Source: Nitrospirota bacterium | GTDB taxonomy: Bacteria > Nitrospirota > Thermodesulfovibrionia > Thermodesulfovibrionales > UBA6898 | NCBI GenBank assembly: GCA_016214855.1 | Contig: JACRMT010000004.1 | Span: 310,001-374,000 of the forward strand | DNA: 64,000 nucleotides | Direction of reading: 5' to 3' | Shown: positions 61,045-64,000 of the stretch, in pieces | How the letters are laid out: the number at the start of each line of letters is the position of its first letter | Numbering within the stretch: the first letter of the stretch is position 1 | The notes under the pieces: model-generated | What the model was told of the DNA's origin: nothing | Database searches by the model: none | Seen by the model: the letters and a program-made list of their open reading frames with translations, nothing else | Position numbers and translations under genes: made by a program

Positions 61045-62605
61045 TTCCCAGCCCGCTGCTCATTGATAAAATTGCGCTGACCGCCTCATCAAGCCCTTCA
61101 ACAACTGCGTCTGCATAGGGTGATGTCTCTGCCTTGCCGGTCTTCACCAATATGGCCTTTGCTCCAACAGCCCGTGCAAGGAGCATGTCATCATCCTTGT
61201 CGCCGACGACAAAAGAGCGTTTCAGGTCTATGCCATGATCGCACCTGCCTGTGATCAGCATGCCGGGCTGAGGTTTTCTGCAGGAGCAATGATCAAGAGG
61301 GTGATGAGGACAGTAATAAAAGTCATCAAATCCGTATAGATCAATGAACAACTGATTCACCTGTTTCGTAAAACTCTCCTGCACCATACCGCGCGCTATT
61401 CCTGACTGGTTCGATACGCCGATCAAACTGAAATCCCGCTCTTTCAGTTTTGAAAGGGCCGCGATCTCCGGAAAGACCTCCAGGTCCTCCATCCTGCTGA
61501 GGTAGTGCGCATCCCTGCAGAGCGTTCCATCACGATCAAAAAATACCGCTCTCTTTGTGAAGGCCAGTTTTTTAACCGCAGAATAGACCTCGTCAGAAGT
61601 GATAAGGTCCATGCAGGCCAGCTCGTTCTTTCTGCATTCCCGCTCAAAGCATGGCGAGCATGCCACGTTTTTCCTGATCACAATATCAGCTTTGCCGACA
61701 GGGCCGGTATGCTCAGGAGAGGTCGAGCCGAAGATCGCTGCCAGGGGAGTGCCGACCGCATACCCGATATGCATGGGACCTGAATCGTTCGTGACCAGAA
61801 GATCGGATTCTGCAATAATGGCCATCAGCTCGCGAAGACCTGTCCTGGCAGAGAGATTCAGCAATGACGGAGGCTTAACGAGCTCAGGGGCAATATGCTT
61901 AAGGATGTCATCTGCGATCCCGGCCTCATTCGGTCCGCCAAGAATGACCACACTGCCGTTGAGCTCTGTTATTACCCTGGAAGCCACACCGGCGAATCGT
62001 TCAGGAGGCCATCTCTTGGATGATCCATAGGCTGCCCCGGGATTCAGCGCGATGACCGGCCTTTTCAGGCCTTCCAGTACACGCCTCGCCCCTTCCCTCT
62101 CCTCAATATCCAGGAACAGCCACGGGCGATCAGGCATGCCGTTGAAACCGGCCTTTCTTATCAGATCGAGATAATAGTCAATATGGTGAAGACCCCTTGC
62201 CGCCGCATCGCACGGGATTGCCTGCGTAAGAAGAAATCCCCTTCCATCCCTGCTGTACCCGATCCGGCTTTTGATCCCCGCAAGAAAGGTTATCAATGCA
62301 GCGTCAAAGGCATTTTGAAAGAGCACGGCAGAATCAAAACCGCAGCCTTTTAATCGTTGGCCAAGCCTGACCTTTCCTGCTAGTCCCCTGTATTCATCCG
62401 CATATATGATGATCTCATCAATATCAGGATCTTTCTCGAAAAGAGGGGCTACCCAGGGCTTTACCAGGAGGGAGAGCCTTGCATCAGGCAGAGATCTCTT
62501 CAATGCCCTTAAAGCAGGTATGGTCATAACAGCGTCACCGATCCAGTTAACACCCCTGACCAGGACTGCATTCCGCTTTTCAGTCTGTTTTCTTTGCTCG
62601 CCCAT
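61037..62605 (-). CDS. waaF-gmhB: Fusion of heptosyltransferase II (GT9) and heptose-bisphosphate phosphatase (HAD)
   Basis: 522 aa. Residues 1-340: GT9 with R-G-V-N-W-I-G-D-A-V-M-T-I-P and T-N-D-S-G-P-M-H-I-G, WaaF-like. Residues about 345-515: HAD-IIIA with F-F-D-R-D-G-T-L (catalytic Asp pair), S-N-Q-S-G-I-A-R-G and V-V-G-D-K-D-D-D, and the GmhB zinc loop C-P-H-H-P-L-D-H-C-S-C. GmhB removes the 7-phosphate from heptose 1,7-bisphosphate, so an early and a late step of core-heptose supply are joined in one chain. Confidence 0.92.
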   Translation of the reverse strand: MGEQRKQTEKRNAVLVRGVNWIGDAVMTIPALRALKRSLPDARLSLLVKPWVAPLFEKDPDIDEIIIYADEYRGLAGKVRLGQRLKGCGFDSAVLFQNAFDAALITFLAGIKSRIGYSRDGRGFLLTQAIPCDAAARGLHHIDYYLDLIRKAGFNGMPDRPWLFLDIEEREGARRVLEGLKRPVIALNPGAAYGSSKRWPPERFAGVASRVITELNGSVVILGGPNEAGIADDILKHIAPELVKPPSLLNLSARTGLRELMAIIAESDLLVTNDSGPMHIGYAVGTPLAAIFGSTSPEHTGPVGKADIVIRKNVACSPCFERECRKNELACMDLITSDEVYSAVKKLAFTKRAVFFDRDGTLCRDAHYLSRMEDLEVFPEIAALSKLKERDFSLIGVSNQSGIARGMVQESFTKQVNQLFIDLYGFDDFYYCPHHPLDHCSCRKPQPGMLITGRCDHGIDLKRSFVVGDKDDDMLLARAVGAKAILVKTGKAETSPYADAVVEGLDEAVSAILSMSSGLGNA

Positions 62606-62714
62606 GATGAGTTCTTCGTATCCTCAATGATTCAGAACTATGCCCAATATCCATTCGCGTATTCCTGAAAAAACAGTTCTATGATACTATAATTCTCAGA
62701 TCGGATACATTGTC

Positions 62715-63035
62715 ATGGACAGATCGAATAAAAGGATAGCCCTTCTTGGTATTGGTTTTGCTGTCGTATTCCTGCTCATCAGTATTGTGCTCTTCATGCC
62801 GAGTGGTGAGGGATTGTTCAGGGAGCAGAGATGCATCTCCTGCCACAGGTTTAAGGGACAGGGGGGCATGGCAGGCCCTGATCTTACGGAAGTAACAAAA
62901 AGACGCGGCACAGTCTGGATCATGCGCCAGATCAGAAACGCACAGTCACACAACCCTGAATCACGTATGCCTGTGTACGACCATCTCGGTTATCTTGAGA
63001 TATGGGCGATCATCTCTTACCTGAGGTCCGCGTAA
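62715..63035 (+). CDS. Membrane-anchored monohaem cytochrome c
   Basis: A 106-aa protein: TM helix (about residues 9-30), haem motif C-I-S-C-H (about 40-44), axial Met in S-R-M-P-V-Y. Class I cytochrome c fold as in small subunits of electron-transfer chains. Divergent from the heptosyltransferase operon. It shares the gap 62606-62714 as promoter region. Confidence 0.88.
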   Translation: MDRSNKRIALLGIGFAVVFLLISIVLFMPSGEGLFREQRCISCHRFKGQGGMAGPDLTEVTKRRGTVWIMRQIRNAQSHNPESRMPVYDHLGYLEIWAIISYLRSA

Positions 63036-63039
63036 GCAG

Positions 63040-63906
63040 TTATCGGAAATACTTCAGGATGAACTGTTCTATGCCGCTGCTATAGAACAGCCCGGACATG
63101 AGAAAGCCCTCATTATGACTCCCCTGCAGCTTCAGGAACTCCTTGGGTTCAGCCGCCTTTTCAAAGAGTTTCCTGCCCTGGTCATAGGGGATTATCTCAT
63201 CATCCGGACTATGGATAAAGAGCTTGGGCAGCGCAAGGCTGCTGACCTTGTCTATGGTTGCATAATGGAAGCGCGTGACAAGGCCGACCGGCAGATAGGG
63301 ATAATACTTCCGGCCGAGATCAGGAATTGATGTGAATCCTGATTCAATGATCAATGCTCCGGCCTTTCTCCTCAGCGCAAGTTCTGCTGCCACAGCACTG
63401 CCGAGTGACCTGCCGAAGATCACGATGCGTGACGGGTCGATCTGCTTATCCTTTACCATAAAATCCCATGCAGCCTCAGCGTCGAGATAGGTGCCCTTTT
63501 CCGTGGGCTCGCCCTCGCTTCGTCCATATCCGCGATAATCAAAAATGAGTACGCTGAGGCCAAGATCGTGAAATATCCTGATCGAGTCGAGGCGGTGAGA
63601 AATGTTGCCTGCATTGCCATGACAGAAAAGCAGCACAGCCCGCTCATCAGGGGCAGGTATATGCCATGCAGCGATAGTCAGCCCGTCCGCCGTCTTAAAA
63701 TTCACTTCTTCATAGGAAAGGCCGATGGCGGCAGGGGTCATCTCAATATCTCTTGAAGGAAAGTAGAGCATTTTGGGCTGGCGGAAATACACAAAAACGA
63801 TCAGGGCAAGATAGCCAAGCAGAAGACCGATCAAAGCGGTGAAGAGCATACGTTTCAGGCCCGGCAGCTTCCTACTCAGAAAGGCCATAATAAGGGCCTG
63901 GCGCAT
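63040..63906 (-). CDS. Alpha/beta hydrolase, membrane-anchored
   Basis: A 288-aa protein with an N-terminal TM helix (about residues 20-40). Oxyanion F-C-H-G-N-A-G-N, nucleophile G-R-S-L-G-S-A, Asp in S-P-D-D-E-I and His in G-S-H-N-E-G. Similar to Bem46/YqkD-type serine hydrolases. A second start at 63888 (M-A-F-L) is possible. Substrate unknown. Confidence 0.85.
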   Translation of the reverse strand: MRQALIMAFLSRKLPGLKRMLFTALIGLLLGYLALIVFVYFRQPKMLYFPSRDIEMTPAAIGLSYEEVNFKTADGLTIAAWHIPAPDERAVLLFCHGNAGNISHRLDSIRIFHDLGLSVLIFDYRGYGRSEGEPTEKGTYLDAEAAWDFMVKDKQIDPSRIVIFGRSLGSAVAAELALRRKAGALIIESGFTSIPDLGRKYYPYLPVGLVTRFHYATIDKVSSLALPKLFIHSPDDEIIPYDQGRKLFEKAAEPKEFLKLQGSHNEGFLMSGLFYSSGIEQFILKYFR

Positions 63907-63912
63907 AGGCCA

Positions 63913-64000
63913 TTACTTTATCCCCTTAATATACCGGATCCCCTCTCCGGGATATATTCTGCGCTCTGCGGCCGGGGTGGGCCTCACTGCCGTCGGCCAG
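63913..64000 (-). CDS. C-terminal end of an unidentified gene (partial)
   Basis: Minus-strand frame open from the window edge, ending P-G-E-G-I-R-Y-I-K-G-I-K and TAA at 63913-63915, a few nt before the hydrolase start. The composition looks coding and the spacing suits an operon, but only 28 codons are visible. Confidence 0.35.
   Translation of the reverse strand, partial: WPTAVRPTPAAERRIYPGEGIRYIKGIK

Noticed and set aside
1-64000. CRISPR arrays
   Set aside because: No regularly spaced direct repeats of 24-40 bp with variable spacers and no cas genes. The 11-bp, 14-bp, 24-bp and 126-bp repeats have other explanations.

Overview
The window reads as ordinary chromosome from a Gram-negative, probably anaerobic or microaerophilic bacterium. 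Evidence: Lol lipoprotein export, LPS heptosyltransferases, LexA-DinB SOS genes, c-type cytochrome motifs, a NosL/DUF2318 metal-handling cluster, an IscS/NifU/TusA sulfur operon, MoeA and a two-CW cysteine-rich signalling domain. This mix suggests Nitrospirota (Thermodesulfovibrio-like) or a Desulfobacterota relative. That is inference from gene content; no marker here fixes the phylum.

Layout. 1-3.4 kb: lysS (5' end missing), lolC/E, lolD. 3.4-7.5 kb: metal/haem cluster (NosL, DUF2318 lipoprotein, FtsX-type ABC transporter, monohaem beta-propeller). 7.7-14.1 kb: DsrE-like protein, phospholipase C-like protein, pepA, cardiolipin synthase, then a subtilisin-like lipoprotein with a glycine-Cys-TM-basic C-tail followed by a CPBP glutamic protease that may process it. 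14.5-20.7 kb: tRNA-Arg, DUF2155 lipoprotein, tRNA-Ser, the Rrf2-TusA-IscS-NifU operon (IscS lacks the PLP lysine), SAM hydrolase, pyrD-pyrK-greA. 20.8-23.1 kb: DUF6982 protein, proS. 23.2-33.9 kb: a phosphate-starvation region on the minus strand: pstSCAB-phoU, methylglyoxal synthase, ArsC, a GT21-type glycosyltransferase, a PHP phosphoesterase, a family-1 glycosidase, phoB and four mini cysteine-rich proteins. Five start regions here carry 11-bp-phased Pho-box-like repeats placed 9-10 bp before a -10 element.

33.9-42.2 kb: a promoter plus structured leader before a methyltransferase, a two-CW diguanylate cyclase, the lexA-DUF-dinB operon, a VapBC pair, a SagB-type oxidoreductase and a patatin lipoprotein. 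42.2-49.6 kb: a 126-bp tandem duplication, a lipoprotein, and a giant secreted transglutaminase/hydrolase gene split by an apparent frameshift. 49.8-51.0 kb: small ORFs and a ParE-type toxin-antitoxin pair. 51.1-56.36 kb: a decayed island bounded by 32-bp direct repeats of the tRNA-Val 3' end. It holds a Doc fusion protein, an orphan DUF433 antitoxin, integrase and IS21 remnants, an EcoRII-like endonuclease fragment, an HNH endonuclease and a Dcm-like methyltransferase. 56.5-64 kb: moeA, a GT39-type membrane protein, DsrE/DsrH-like small proteins, waaC, a waaF-gmhB fusion, a small cytochrome c and an alpha/beta hydrolase.

The most coherent system is the phosphate-limitation programme. Pst uptake, PhoB, a glycolipid-type glycosyltransferase, a phosphoesterase, phosphate-releasing methylglyoxal synthase and arsenate reductase appear to share one operator design, together with an undescribed family of mini cysteine-rich proteins.
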